This document shows positions 18,662 through 26,075 of a DNA stretch of 27,095 bases, piece by piece (position 1 is the stretch's first letter; every line of letters begins with the position of its first letter). Where the stretch lies: NCBI RefSeq assembly GCF_938046015.1, contig NZ_CALIXW010000030.1:1-27095 (forward strand), given 5' to 3'. Made by a program: the position numbers and the translations under genes. The stretch is from an uncultured Porphyromonas sp. GTDB taxonomy: Bacteria > Bacteroidota > Bacteroidia > Bacteroidales > Porphyromonadaceae. The notes under the pieces were generated by a model, which made no database searches, had not been told where the DNA came from, and was given only the letters and a program-made list of their open reading frames with translations.

Positions 18662-19903
18662 GTGCTCAGCCTACGTATAGCGCTCCGCTACCTTTTCAGC
18701 CGATCGCGCCTACATGCGGTGAACTATGTGACGGGGGTCTCCACCCTCGCCGTAGCCATCGTCGCCATGGCGCTGGTCTGCGTCCTCTCGGTCTACAATG
18801 GCTATGTGGAGCTTATCCTGGCAGGGACAGAGCGCACGGATGCCGAGCTACTCGTACGAGCGCGTAGCGGTGGCGTCTTCGACCTCAGCAAGTACCCTCA
18901 GTGGCCGAAGCTACTCCGTGAGACGGGGGCGCGTAGCTGTGTGCGCCTCCTCTACAGCAAGGGGCTACTACGTGCCGATGAGCGCCAGTGGGTCGTCGAG
19001 GTGCAGGGGGTAGACCGTCACTTCGGGGAGGTCTACACGATGGAGCAGCAGCTCTTCTCGGGCCGCGCCCTGAGCTCAGCGCTCCGCCACTATAGCAGTG
19101 CCGACAGCGTCCTCCCCATCACCATAGGCGCGGGGCTGCCGCTGCTGACCGATAGCACGGCTCGTGGAACCGAGCCCGCCGAGGTGACGCTACTCTTCCC
19201 CAAGCGTCGGGGCTTCATCAACCCGCTGAACCCCGCCAGCTCCTTCAGCGGTATGCCCGTCGAGGTCATCGGCCAGTATCCCCCGATGAGCCTCGAGACG
19301 GACCACACCATCTACGTGCCGCTGGAGGGACTGCAGCAGCTGCTGGACTACGAGCGCGACGAGCTCAGTGCCCTGGCGCTCCGCTACCCTAAGGGGACCG
19401 ACCTCGAGGCCGTGCGTGAGCGCCTCACAGAGGGACTGGGGTCGGAGCTAGTCGTCCAGGACCGCGAGGAGCAGCACCCCGAGCTCTCCTACCTCATACG
19501 CATGGAGAAGGTGATGACCTACCTGATCCTGCTCTTCATCCTGCTGTTGGCCTCGCTCAATGTCGCCAGCAGCCTGACGATGCTGCTCCTGGAGAAGCGC
19601 AGCGACTATGCCATCCTCTACGCCCTCGGCGCCTCGCAGCGCATGGTGGGGAGTATCTTCCGCAGCGTAGGCCTGCTGATCGCCCTCATTGGCTCGAGCC
19701 TGGGGCTCGTCCTGGGGCTCGTCGTCTCGCTCCTACAGCAGTACTTCGGCATCATCTCCACAGGTGCGGGACTATCGGCCCAGGCACTTCCGGTGAAGAT
19801 CCTGCCGCTGGACCTCGTGTTGGCCTTCGTCAGTGTCAGCGCGATCTCGTACCTGATCTCCCTCTATCCGATACACTTCTTCGTGCGTCAACGCAAGGGA
19901 TGA
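18662..19903 (+). CDS. FtsX/LolC-type ABC transporter permease
   Basis: A 413-residue inner-membrane protein with GTG start. The first membrane helix (about 22-46) is followed by a large periplasmic MacB-PCD-like domain (about 47-275), then three more helices at about 278-305, 328-355 and 378-400 forming the FtsX domain, with LEKRSDYAILYALGASQRMV just after the second helix as in LolC/LolE. Such permeases work as dimers with an ABC ATPase, typically moving lipoproteins out of the inner membrane. No ATPase gene is next to it here, so the partner must be encoded elsewhere. LolC/LolE-like function is inferred from family and topology. Confidence 0.88.
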   Translation: MLSLRIALRYLFSRSRLHAVNYVTGVSTLAVAIVAMALVCVLSVYNGYVELILAGTERTDAELLVRARSGGVFDLSKYPQWPKLLRETGARSCVRLLYSKGLLRADERQWVVEVQGVDRHFGEVYTMEQQLFSGRALSSALRHYSSADSVLPITIGAGLPLLTDSTARGTEPAEVTLLFPKRRGFINPLNPASSFSGMPVEVIGQYPPMSLETDHTIYVPLEGLQQLLDYERDELSALALRYPKGTDLEAVRERLTEGLGSELVVQDREEQHPELSYLIRMEKVMTYLILLFILLLASLNVASSLTMLLLEKRSDYAILYALGASQRMVGSIFRSVGLLIALIGSSLGLVLGLVVSLLQQYFGIISTGAGLSAQALPVKILPLDLVLAFVSVSAISYLISLYPIHFFVRQRKG

Positions 19904-19933
19904 GGTGCGCTCCGAGGCGGAGTCGGGCGCCTA

Positions 19934-19965
19934 TTTGGGCGTTACAAAATCATTGGTTACATTTG
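19934..19965 (+). promoter_or_regulatory. gdhA promoter (TTTG, 20-bp spacer, TACATTTG)
   Basis: TTTG at 19934-19937 and TACATTTG at 19958-19965 are separated by 20 bases, a full match to the Bacteroidota -33/-7 layout and the best promoter in the window. The implied gdhA leader is about 50 bases. Confidence 0.75.
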
Positions 19966-20023
19966 CCTATAGCAAAGCAGACTCCACCAGGAGCCTACAC
20001 ATCACAACTAAATACTATTGCGT

Positions 20024-21361
20024 ATGAAATCCGCAGAAATCCTCGCCTCGCTTGAGGCGAAGCACCCTGGAGAGAAGGAATTCCTCCAAGCCGTGAAAGA
20101 AGTGCTCCTCTCGGTAGAGGAGGTGTACAACCAGCACCCTGAGTTCGAGAAGGCCGCCATCATGGAGCGCCTCGTGGAGCCAGACCGTATCATCACCTTC
20201 CGCGTGCCCTGGATAGACGATGCTGGTAAGGTGCATGTCAACATCGGCTACCGCGTGCAGTTCAACAACGCCATCGGCCCCTACAAGGGCGGTATCCGCT
20301 TCCATCCCACGGTCAACCTCTCCATCCTGAAGTTCCTCGGCTTCGAGCAGACCTTCAAGAATGCACTCACCACGCTGCCTATGGGTGGCGGCAAGGGCGG
20401 CGCTGACTTCTCCCCCAAGGGTAAGAGCGACCGTGAGATCATGACCTTCTGCCAAAGCTTCATGCGCGAGCTGTGGCGCCACATCGGTCCTGACACCGAC
20501 GTGCCTGCAGGGGACATCGGCGTAGGTGGCCGTGAGGTCGCCTATATGTATGGCCAGTACAAGCGCCTGGCGAACGAGCATACGGGTACGATGACGGGGA
20601 AGGGCTTCACCTTCGGGGGCTCGCGTCTGCGTCCTGAGTCTACGGGCTTCGGGGCTGTGTACTTCGTACAGCACATCTGCCAGCAGCACGGCATCGAGCT
20701 CAAGGGCAAGACGGTCGCTATCTCGGGCTTCGGTAACGTCGCCTGGGGTGTAGCCAAGAAGGCTACCGAGCTGGGCGCTAAGGTCGTGACGATCTCTGGC
20801 CCCGACGGCTATGTCTACGACCCCGACGGCATCAATACCGAGGAGAAGTTCCAGGCACTGCTTGACCTCCGCTCCAGCGGTAACGACGTCGTATCCGACT
20901 ACATCAAGAAGTTCCCCAAGGCTCAGTTCTTCGCAGGCAAGAAGCCCTGGGAGCAGAAGGTCGACATCGCTATGCCCTGCGCTACGCAGAATGAGATGAA
21001 CGAGGCAGATGCCAAGATGCTGCACGCCAACGGCGTGACCATCGTCGCCGAGACCTCCAACATGGGCTGTACGGCCGAGGCTGCTGAGTACTTCGTCGCA
21101 CAGAAGATGCTCTTCGCTCCTGGTAAGGCAGTCAACGCCGGTGGCGTGGCTACCTCGGGCCTCGAGATGTCCCAGAATGCCATGCACCTCTCTTGGACCA
21201 ACGAAGAGGTAGATGCTAAGCTGCACCAGATCATGAGCGACATCCACGAGCAGTGCGTCCTCAATGGTAAGGAAGGCAACTATATCAACTACGTCAAGGG
21301 CGCTAACATCGCAGGCTTCCTCAAGGTCGCCACAGCGATGCTCGAGCAGGGCGTCATCTAG
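20024..21361 (+). CDS. gdhA: Glutamate dehydrogenase
   Basis: A 445-residue hexameric-type GDH that interconverts glutamate with 2-oxoglutarate and ammonia. The dimerisation domain carries GPYKGGIRFHP (85-95) and PMGGGKGGAD (119-128) with the catalytic lysine K124; PAGDIGVGGRE (161-171) supplies the catalytic aspartate D164. The nucleotide-binding domain starts around SGFGNVAWG (234-242). Length equals that of the Porphyromonas enzyme, which prefers NAD; cofactor use here is inferred and not readable with certainty. The ATG at 20024 is chosen over an in-frame TTG two codons earlier. In amino-acid-fermenting relatives this enzyme is a major catabolic step, which fits the strong promoter and the perfect terminator. 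Confidence 0.96.
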   Translation: MKSAEILASLEAKHPGEKEFLQAVKEVLLSVEEVYNQHPEFEKAAIMERLVEPDRIITFRVPWIDDAGKVHVNIGYRVQFNNAIGPYKGGIRFHPTVNLSILKFLGFEQTFKNALTTLPMGGGKGGADFSPKGKSDREIMTFCQSFMRELWRHIGPDTDVPAGDIGVGGREVAYMYGQYKRLANEHTGTMTGKGFTFGGSRLRPESTGFGAVYFVQHICQQHGIELKGKTVAISGFGNVAWGVAKKATELGAKVVTISGPDGYVYDPDGINTEEKFQALLDLRSSGNDVVSDYIKKFPKAQFFAGKKPWEQKVDIAMPCATQNEMNEADAKMLHANGVTIVAETSNMGCTAEAAEYFVAQKMLFAPGKAVNAGGVATSGLEMSQNAMHLSWTNEEVDAKLHQIMSDIHEQCVLNGKEGNYINYVKGANIAGFLKVATAMLEQGVI

Positions 21362-21390
21362 TCCCAGCACCTGCTAGACAGCAAACGAAG

Positions 21391-21435
21391 TCGCCCCCAT
21401 CAGCTCGCTCTGAGCTGATGGGGGCGATTTTTTTT
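21391..21435 (+). terminator. Intrinsic terminator of gdhA
   Basis: A perfect 16-bp stem (21391-21406 with 21412-21427) with a five-base loop is followed by eight T residues. This is the clearest intrinsic terminator in the window. Confidence 0.95.
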
Positions 21436-22411
21436 ATTAGGCTACGCGGAGGCAGGCTCCTTGCCTTGCCTCATTCTTGGGCTACTTGCTGGTCTGTTCC
21501 TTATCTCTTGATGCTGCGGCCTCCCTTGCTGGGCACTGCGCTCGGAGCTGTATGCTTGGGTAGCCATAGCCGTGCAGTAGGACTACAGCGGCGATGGCTT
21601 AGGCCGAGGATATACGGACTTAGCCTGCCTTATATAGGGCTAGGAGGAAGAGTAGGGGATGCTGGAGGGGGAGCTTGCTCGCTGTGGGAGCTGAGGCTAG
21701 GAGCCTAGGGAGAGAGACCCTATCAGTAGGGAAGTATGGGGAGAGGGTAGTCCTCGAGGGGTGTTTAGGTCTAAGGGAGGCGCCTTGAGGGGCGGTGTGT
21801 GGCGACGCTTTGCCTGATGCCTTGTCTCCTTGGCTGCTTGATCCTAGCGGGTGGGCTTACCTTACTTGAAGCGCAGGGGTGATGGTGGTGACAGAGCTGA
21901 TCTCCCTCCGAGAGGGCGACTCAGGACTCTGTACCCGACCATGCACCTGCTGCATGTACGCTATCGGCTTATAGCTGCTCCTGGCACATGATCCACTCTG
22001 GACGCTATGCTATCTAGGCTGGAAGGGGCGGTTTTGGATAGGTTGGAGGAACAAATAAAGAAACCCCTTCGCGAGTCTAGCCTAGATCCCAGTCCGGAGT
22101 GCGTAGTGATCTGTCCTACTTCTCCCAAGTGGGTGGGGACATCTCCCCAGCCTGGGGGACATCCGAGCATGAGGGAGCCTAAGGTCGGTCGTATGGTGCG
22201 GTCGGATAGGTACCCCTCGTAGAGCGAGCTTGGTCCTCGTCGTAGCGAGGACGATAGCGACATGATATCAAGAGGAGGTATCCACTGTGGCTAGGGAGCT
22301 ACACAAGGGAAGACCCTTCTCTGACCTATACGTCGAGCAGAAGGTGCACCTAGGGTGAGGATAGCAGGCCTAGAGGCGGCGAGCTATTGGGTCACATGGC
22401 TGTCGTCTTCT
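21436..22411. other. About 1 kb without a recognisable gene, downstream of the riboswitch
   Basis: No reading frame on either strand gives a recognisable protein, and stops are frequent. The longest minus-strand frame (21961-22263, 100 codons) has no motif I recognise. Small hairpins exist at 21940-21956 (CATGCA/TGCATG) and near 22232-22251 (GTCCTCG/CGAGGAC on the minus strand). It could be a decayed gene, a non-coding transcript controlled by the riboswitch, or spacer DNA. Confidence 0.5.
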
Positions 22412-22431
22412 CAATCTTATTCCCGAGATTG
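22412..22431 (-). promoter_or_regulatory. Small hairpin directly after the riboswitch aptamer
   Basis: CAATCT (22412-22417) pairs with AGATTG (22426-22431) around an eight-base loop, starting 10 bases past the 3' side of P1. It could be part of an expression platform. No T run follows, and no ribosome-binding site or gene start is clear. Confidence 0.3.
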
Positions 22432-22441
22432 TCACACTGGT

Positions 22442-22669
22442 TCTTACGGGCAGGTCTCCTGGCTCATCACCCTGGTCTATCCCCGAGCACGCACCTTCCC
22501 AAGTCCTAGGACTCAGTGGCAGGCTACAGCCTTTGGTGTCGGAGACCCTCCCTGAGGGGGAGGGGGTGACTCACAGTAGCGGGTACTGCGCCGGATTCGC
22601 ACCGGCTTCCCTTACTAGCCCCGTCCTCTAGATGCGCTTCATCTGCTGCGGTGGCTATACCTGTAAGAC
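22442..22669 (-). ncRNA. Cobalamin (B12) riboswitch aptamer
   Basis: Read on the minus strand, the segment has the conserved cobalamin aptamer blocks in order. A P1 strand TCTTAC at the 5' end (plus 22664-22669) pairs with GTAAGA at the 3' end (plus 22442-22447). Between them come ACAGGTATAGCCACC, GGGAAGCCGGTGCGAATCC, ACCCGCTACTGTGA, GCCACTG, GGGAAGG, and finally GATGAGCCAGGAGACCTGCC, the diagnostic B12 box. These aptamers bind adenosyl- or methylcobalamin and usually repress B12 uptake or synthesis genes. A promoter box directly precedes it. No regulated gene is recognisable downstream, which is the unusual point. Confidence 0.93.
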
Positions 22670-22673
22670 ACTG

Positions 22674-22704
22674 CAAAGGTACAGATTATATTCGATAGCG
22701 CCAA
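22674..22704 (-). promoter_or_regulatory. Promoter of the riboswitch transcript
   Basis: On the minus strand TTG (22704-22702), a 20-base spacer and TACCTTTG (22681-22674) match the Bacteroidota promoter layout. Transcription would start just at the 5' edge of the aptamer, so the riboswitch promoter looks intact. Confidence 0.7.
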
Positions 22705-22727
22705 GGAGACGACACGGGGCTAAAGCA

Positions 22728-22771
22728 AAGCCAGCCCGCAGCTCCCTTTTGTGGGGCGTGCGGGCTGGCTT
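22728..22771 (-). terminator. Terminator of the ferritin gene
   Basis: A perfect 13-bp outer stem (22728-22740 with 22759-22771) is followed on the minus strand by TGCTTTAG, mildly T-rich. It lies 24 bases past the ferritin stop and just upstream of the riboswitch promoter, insulating the two transcripts. Confidence 0.7.
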
Positions 22772-22795
22772 GGCCTTATGGACTAGGAGGGGCGC

Positions 22796-23281
22796 TTACT
22801 TGCGCTCAGCGAGCTCCTTGTCGAGGAAGATCAGGGCTGCACCCTGAGCCAGGCGCAGGCGATCGACGAGGTTGGAGGCGGTAGCCTCTTCCTCTACCTG
22901 CTCGCGGACGTACTTCATGAAGAAGTCCTGCGAGGCCAGGTCCTGCTCCGCAGCCGCTAGGCGTACGAGCTCCTCGATCTTGGAGGATACGAGGCACTCG
23001 TGGGCGTAGGCCTTCTCAGCGATCTCGAGGGCGGAGGCGAAGTCCGTCTCTACGGCGGGGATGGCCTGGATGCGTACCTTGCCCCCACGCTCGATGCTGT
23101 ACTTCATCATGTCCTCGGCGTGCCCCAGCTCCTCGCGGTACTGGACATAGTACCAGTGGGCGAAGCCGTCCAGGCCAACCGATGCGTAGTGTGCCGACAT
23201 CGAGAGGTAGAGGTTAGCGGAGAGCATCTCCAGGGCGATCTGCTCATTGATGGCAGACTGCATCTTCTCAGTAAACTTCAT
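22796..23281 (-). CDS. ftnA: Bacterial non-haem ferritin
   Basis: A 161-residue four-helix-bundle protein that oxidises Fe2+ and stores it as a mineral inside a 24-mer cage. All ferroxidase ligands are visible, shifted by one relative to E. coli FtnA: E18, E51 and H54 (YREELGHAEDM), E95 (AHECLVSSKIE), Q128 and E131 (REQVEEE). Length is typical. The frame stays open 25 codons further upstream, but MKFTEKMQ is the family N-terminus and is chosen. It is the last gene of the minus-strand run after the S4-domain gene. No TAnnTTTG box was found in the 100-base gap, so its promoter is undefined. Confidence 0.95.
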   Translation of the reverse strand: MKFTEKMQSAINEQIALEMLSANLYLSMSAHYASVGLDGFAHWYYVQYREELGHAEDMMKYSIERGGKVRIQAIPAVETDFASALEIAEKAYAHECLVSSKIEELVRLAAAEQDLASQDFFMKYVREQVEEEATASNLVDRLRLAQGAALIFLDKELAERK

Positions 23282-23360
23282 AATAGCTTGTTCTTGTAAT
23301 TGTGATTGTATAAACCGTTCGCCTAGTAATACAGCCGAGCGGTCCTTTTTGTTCATTGTG

Positions 23361-23377
23361 GCAGGCGTGGTGCCTGC
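23361..23377 (-). terminator. Small hairpin after the S4-domain gene
   Basis: GCAGGC/GCCTGC with a five-base loop lies just past the S4-domain stop. There is no T run, so it may be only a weak terminator or a processing signal. Confidence 0.3.
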
Positions 23378-23383
23378 GCCTCC

Positions 23384-23893
23384 TTAGTCGTCCCAGTCCC
23401 TGCGTAGGCGGGCGGGGCGGCCCTTGGGGGTACTGCGCTCTTGGCGTACTGCGCCGCGGCGGCCGCTATTGCGATGCCTCAGGGCACGCTCGTCGAAGGA
23501 CTGCTCCTCCTCGTCCCAGCCCTCGGTGCGCTGCTTATGGAGGCGGCGGTTCTCGGGGTTGTTCTTGCTGGTCTTGCGTAGGGCCGCGCTCTTGGCTGCC
23601 GAGGCCTGGCGCTGGCTCTCGGCGCGCTCGGTACGCTTGTCGCGTGTGCGGCTGCGGCTGGCATCCTTCTGCTCCTTGGCCTGGAGCTTCTCCTCCGCGA
23701 GGTGATCACGGATGAGATCCTTGACGGGCAGGTCTACTTCGTCAAAGTAGACGCTGTCCTCGGGGCCGACGAGATCGGCTAGGGTGGCGCGGCGTCCGTT
23801 GACCTTGACGCGTCCCTGCCGTATGTAGTCTTCGGCATCGCGACGAGAGCCGAGGCCAGCGTCGCTGATGAGCTTGTTGATTCGTAGTTTCAT
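23384..23893 (-). CDS. Stand-alone S4 RNA-binding domain protein with long charged tail
   Basis: A 169-residue protein. Residues 3-48 form an S4 domain (LRINKLISDAGLGSRRDAED, then IRQGRVKVNGRRA) like the N-terminus of RsuA/RluB-type pseudouridine synthases. The catalytic domain is absent. After about residue 65 the chain is low-complexity and rich in Arg, Lys, Glu, Gln and Ala, ending in a basic segment RPARLRRDWDD, so it is probably disordered. It should bind structured RNA, perhaps rRNA, but the target is unknown. No frameshifted catalytic domain was found downstream, where ferritin follows. It lies 49 bases after the GT9 gene and is probably cotranscribed. Confidence 0.82.
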   Translation of the reverse strand: MKLRINKLISDAGLGSRRDAEDYIRQGRVKVNGRRATLADLVGPEDSVYFDEVDLPVKDLIRDHLAEEKLQAKEQKDASRSRTRDKRTERAESQRQASAAKSAALRKTSKNNPENRRLHKQRTEGWDEEEQSFDERALRHRNSGRRGAVRQERSTPKGRPARLRRDWDD

Positions 23894-23942
23894 TCTGCTG
23901 TGGTATGGGGTCGCTGATGGGGGTGGCTGGGCTGGGGTGGGC

Positions 23943-25007
23943 CTAGGGGCGCAGCTGGGTATCGGCCCAGGCTGTGATATGCTGCACGACCTCGGCGCTG
24001 GGCAGGGCCTCCGAGCAGCTTAGGCCCTCGGAATGGCATTCCTTATTGTCCCCGAAGATACTGCAGGGGCGATGCTCCATGCCCTCGGGCTGTAGACAGT
24101 CCTCGAGCTGCTGCCCGATGCCGAGGAAGCCCGCCGCGGGATGGGTGCAGCACCAGATGGAGAAGCAGCGCACACCGACGAGCGACGCCAGGTGCATATT
24201 GGCGCTGTCCATGCTGAGCATGGCGTCGAGTGTGGCGATGAGGAGCAGTTCCTCGGAGAAGTCCAGGAGGCCAGCCACCGTGCGCAGCTCGGGCAGCTCC
24301 TTGGCCCAAGCCTCAAGCTGCTGGGCCTCACGCCCAGGCGCCCCGAAGAGGTAGAGCTCGAAGCGACCGTCTGCGACAAGGGCCGCCAGCACCTCCTTCA
24401 TCCGCTCGGGGGCGTAGGTCTTGGTCGCCGTGGAGGCGAAGGGGGCGATGCCGAGGCGAAGGCGCCCGCGTGGGGTCTGCACCAGCTCGGGGTGGAGGCG
24501 TGCGAAGGTCTCCAGGAGCGAGGGGTGCAGCGCTATGGGCGGCGGGAGGTCGGGGACCTCGAGGCCCGCCTCGACGAAGACCTTGCGGTAGAGCGTCCAC
24601 ATCGGCGGCACGGGCTGTATAGGTGCTCCAGCGGGGCGGTGGAGTAGGGCGCGGCGCTCGCGGCGGGGCTTCACCAGATGGCGTACGGGGATGCCCCAGA
24701 GGCTGAGGTAGCGGCGGAGGAACTTGGTACGCAGCACATCGTGCAGATCCAGCACGGCGTCGAAGCGCTCCAGCCTCAGCCTGCGGGCATAGCGCATCAG
24801 CCCGAGGAGGCTGCGCTCCTCGCGGCGGGTGTCTATGGCCATGGCCTCGAGGTTGTCGGGCGGATCGACCAGCAGCTCCGTCATGAAGGGCTGCGTCAGG
24901 AGGATGAAGTCGTGCTGCTCATTGGCCCGAGCTACAGCGTAGAGGAGCCGAAGGAGCATCGCCACGTCCCCGAGAGCGGAGAGGCGAATGACGAGGTAGC
25001 GCGCCAC
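23943..25007 (-). CDS. Glycosyltransferase family 9 (heptosyltransferase-like)
   Basis: A 354-residue GT-B enzyme with GTG start; an in-frame TAG three codons upstream and no ATG make GTG the only choice. The N-terminus LVIRLSALGDVAMLLRLLYA is the GT9 acceptor-side Rossmann start. APFASTATKTYAPERM near 190-205 and LLIATLDAMLSMDSANMHLASLVGVRCFSIWC near 255-285 form the nucleotide-sugar site, with the conserved D-S-x-x-M-H-L signature. The C-terminus has the spaced cysteines seen in Bacteroidota relatives (RPCSIFGDNKECHSEGLSC). GT9 enzymes add heptose or related sugars to the LPS core on the cytoplasmic side of the inner membrane. The DUF4254 gene directly upstream supports an envelope glycan role. 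The exact sugar is unknown. Confidence 0.93.
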   Translation of the reverse strand: MARYLVIRLSALGDVAMLLRLLYAVARANEQHDFILLTQPFMTELLVDPPDNLEAMAIDTRREERSLLGLMRYARRLRLERFDAVLDLHDVLRTKFLRRYLSLWGIPVRHLVKPRRERRALLHRPAGAPIQPVPPMWTLYRKVFVEAGLEVPDLPPPIALHPSLLETFARLHPELVQTPRGRLRLGIAPFASTATKTYAPERMKEVLAALVADGRFELYLFGAPGREAQQLEAWAKELPELRTVAGLLDFSEELLLIATLDAMLSMDSANMHLASLVGVRCFSIWCCTHPAAGFLGIGQQLEDCLQPEGMEHRPCSIFGDNKECHSEGLSCSEALPSAEVVQHITAWADTQLRP

Positions 25008-25053
25008 AGAGGTCTATGTATATATGGAGTGGGTAGCTCGTGAGCATCGTGGG

Positions 25054-25665
25054 CTAGAGCGTCTGCCCCTTGAGTAGGGGATTGAGCTGCGGGTCGTTGT
25101 ACATCTTCATCTGCTTGTAGACCTTCATGTACTTACGCCCTGCGGCGATGTCCTCTAGGAGCTCGTCGATGGCCTGCGTCAGGTCGCGCTCCTGCTCGAT
25201 GAGGACGGCGAGCTTGCTACTGCACTTAGCGCGCAGCTCTTCGTTCCCCTGGGCACCCTTGAGGGCCTTGTCCATGTTGTAGATCTTCAGCTCGAGGATG
25301 GAGAGGCGATCGATGGCCCAGGCTGGGCTCTCGGTATTGATGCTGGCCTCGGGAAGTGGCTTCACGGAGGCGAACTCCTGCAGGAAGAAGCTGTCGATGA
25401 GCTCCACGAGGTCGGTGCGCTCCTGGTTGCTGCGGTCGATGCGGCGCTTGATCTTGAGCGCTTCCACGGGGTCGATGTCGGGGTCGCGGATGATGTCCTC
25501 GAGGCACCACTGGGCGTTGTCGATCCAGTTCTTACGGAAGAGGTCGTGCTCGATCGTCCGCTCGGGATGAGGGTTGACACAGGGAGTATCGACGCTACCC
25601 TGAGTCTCGTAGACCCCGATAGCCTCCTTGAAGATGCGTGTAGCTAGGTGACTGAACTGCTTCAT
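25054..25665 (-). CDS. DUF4254 family protein
   Basis: A 203-residue, mostly helical, soluble protein of unknown function. Recognisable family features are NPHPERTIEHDLFRKNWIDN near 32-51, WCLEDIIRDPDIDP near 53-66, and LIDSFFL near 88-94. No signal peptide or membrane segment is seen. In many Bacteroidota this gene sits just before a GT9 glycosyltransferase gene, as here (46-base gap), which suggests a part in LPS core or surface glycan assembly. It has its own promoter and starts the minus-strand run DUF4254-GT9-S4-ferritin. Confidence 0.88.
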   Translation of the reverse strand: MKQFSHLATRIFKEAIGVYETQGSVDTPCVNPHPERTIEHDLFRKNWIDNAQWCLEDIIRDPDIDPVEALKIKRRIDRSNQERTDLVELIDSFFLQEFASVKPLPEASINTESPAWAIDRLSILELKIYNMDKALKGAQGNEELRAKCSSKLAVLIEQERDLTQAIDELLEDIAAGRKYMKVYKQMKMYNDPQLNPLLKGQTL

Positions 25666-25694
25666 AGATGGTTGCTAGCGCTTGATTGCTAGCT

Positions 25695-25725
25695 CAAAGA
25701 TAAGTAAAAGCCCCTAGCGCACCAA
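25695..25725 (-). promoter_or_regulatory. Promoter of the DUF4254-GT9 operon
   Basis: On the minus strand TTG (25725-25723), a 20-base spacer and TATCTTTG (25702-25695) match the Bacteroidota consensus. The leader would be about 22 bases. The -33 element falls inside the loop of the hairpin at 25708-25755. Confidence 0.72.
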
Positions 25726-25755
25726 GCCCCCGTAAGGCCTAGCGCGTAGGGGCTT
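25708..25755 (-). terminator. Terminator-like hairpin overlapping the DUF4254 promoter
   Basis: AAGCCCCTA (25708-25716) pairs with TAGGGGCTT (25747-25755), and GCGC pairs follow inward. On the minus strand it is followed by TTACTTATC (the first two T residues belong to the stem foot). It would stop a minus-strand transcript coming from the right, yet no minus-strand gene is visible there. Confidence 0.5.
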
Positions 25756-25841
25756 CCCCGTGTGCTGTCTCCTACTCCTTATCGCTCCCGTCTGCTGCCT
25801 GCCGCTGGCCGTCCTCCTTCGCTGCTGCCCGCCCCGCTGCT

Positions 25842-25923
25842 GAGCCTTATCTCTCGGCTCGCTGACTGATAGCTCTCACGGCGCTGACTGCCGTCCCTCG
25901 GCTCGCTGACTGATAGCTCTCAG
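25842..25923 (-). repeat. Four-unit 22-bp palindromic-core element, copy D (inverted)
   Basis: Read on the minus strand, units have cores at plus 25912-25917 (GCTATC), 25890-25895 (GACGGC), 25868-25873 (GCTATC) and 25846-25851 (GATAAG), exactly 22 bp apart. Units 1 and 3 are identical (GAGAGCTATCAGTCAG) and unit 2 reads GAGGGACGGCAGTCAG. As in the other copies, the second unit has the GACG-type core. It is more diverged than copies A-C. Confidence 0.8.
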
Positions 25924-26075
25924 GAGCCTTCCCCTTATATGTGCGTAAAGTCCGTCAAGGCTGTCTAGGGCGTGAGCGATCAAAGGGCGGATGGGTGAGG
26001 GACTTGGCGAGCAAGCTAAGTGAGCCTTCCGAGCGAAGGCGCTAAGGCAGCTGCAGAAAGTACCTTATAAATCAA

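Noticed and set aside
20015..21370. 451-codon open frame on the minus strand opposite gdhA
   Set aside because: It mirrors gdhA almost end to end, has no recognisable motif, and is explained by GC-rich codon bias. The plus-strand frame has full GDH motifs, promoter and terminator.
21961..22263. 100-codon minus-strand frame as the riboswitch-controlled gene
   Set aside because: No recognised motif, poor composition for a protein, no ribosome-binding site, and the start lies about 180 bases after the aptamer. Kept only as an open question.
22580..22620. tRNA-like GGTGCGAATCC segment on the minus strand
   Set aside because: It resembles a T-loop, but no acceptor or anticodon arms fit, and it is a conserved block of the cobalamin riboswitch.
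23282..23356. 25-residue N-terminal extension of ferritin
   Set aside because: Ferritin ligands fit family spacing from the internal MKFTEK start. The extra residues are not a signal peptide.
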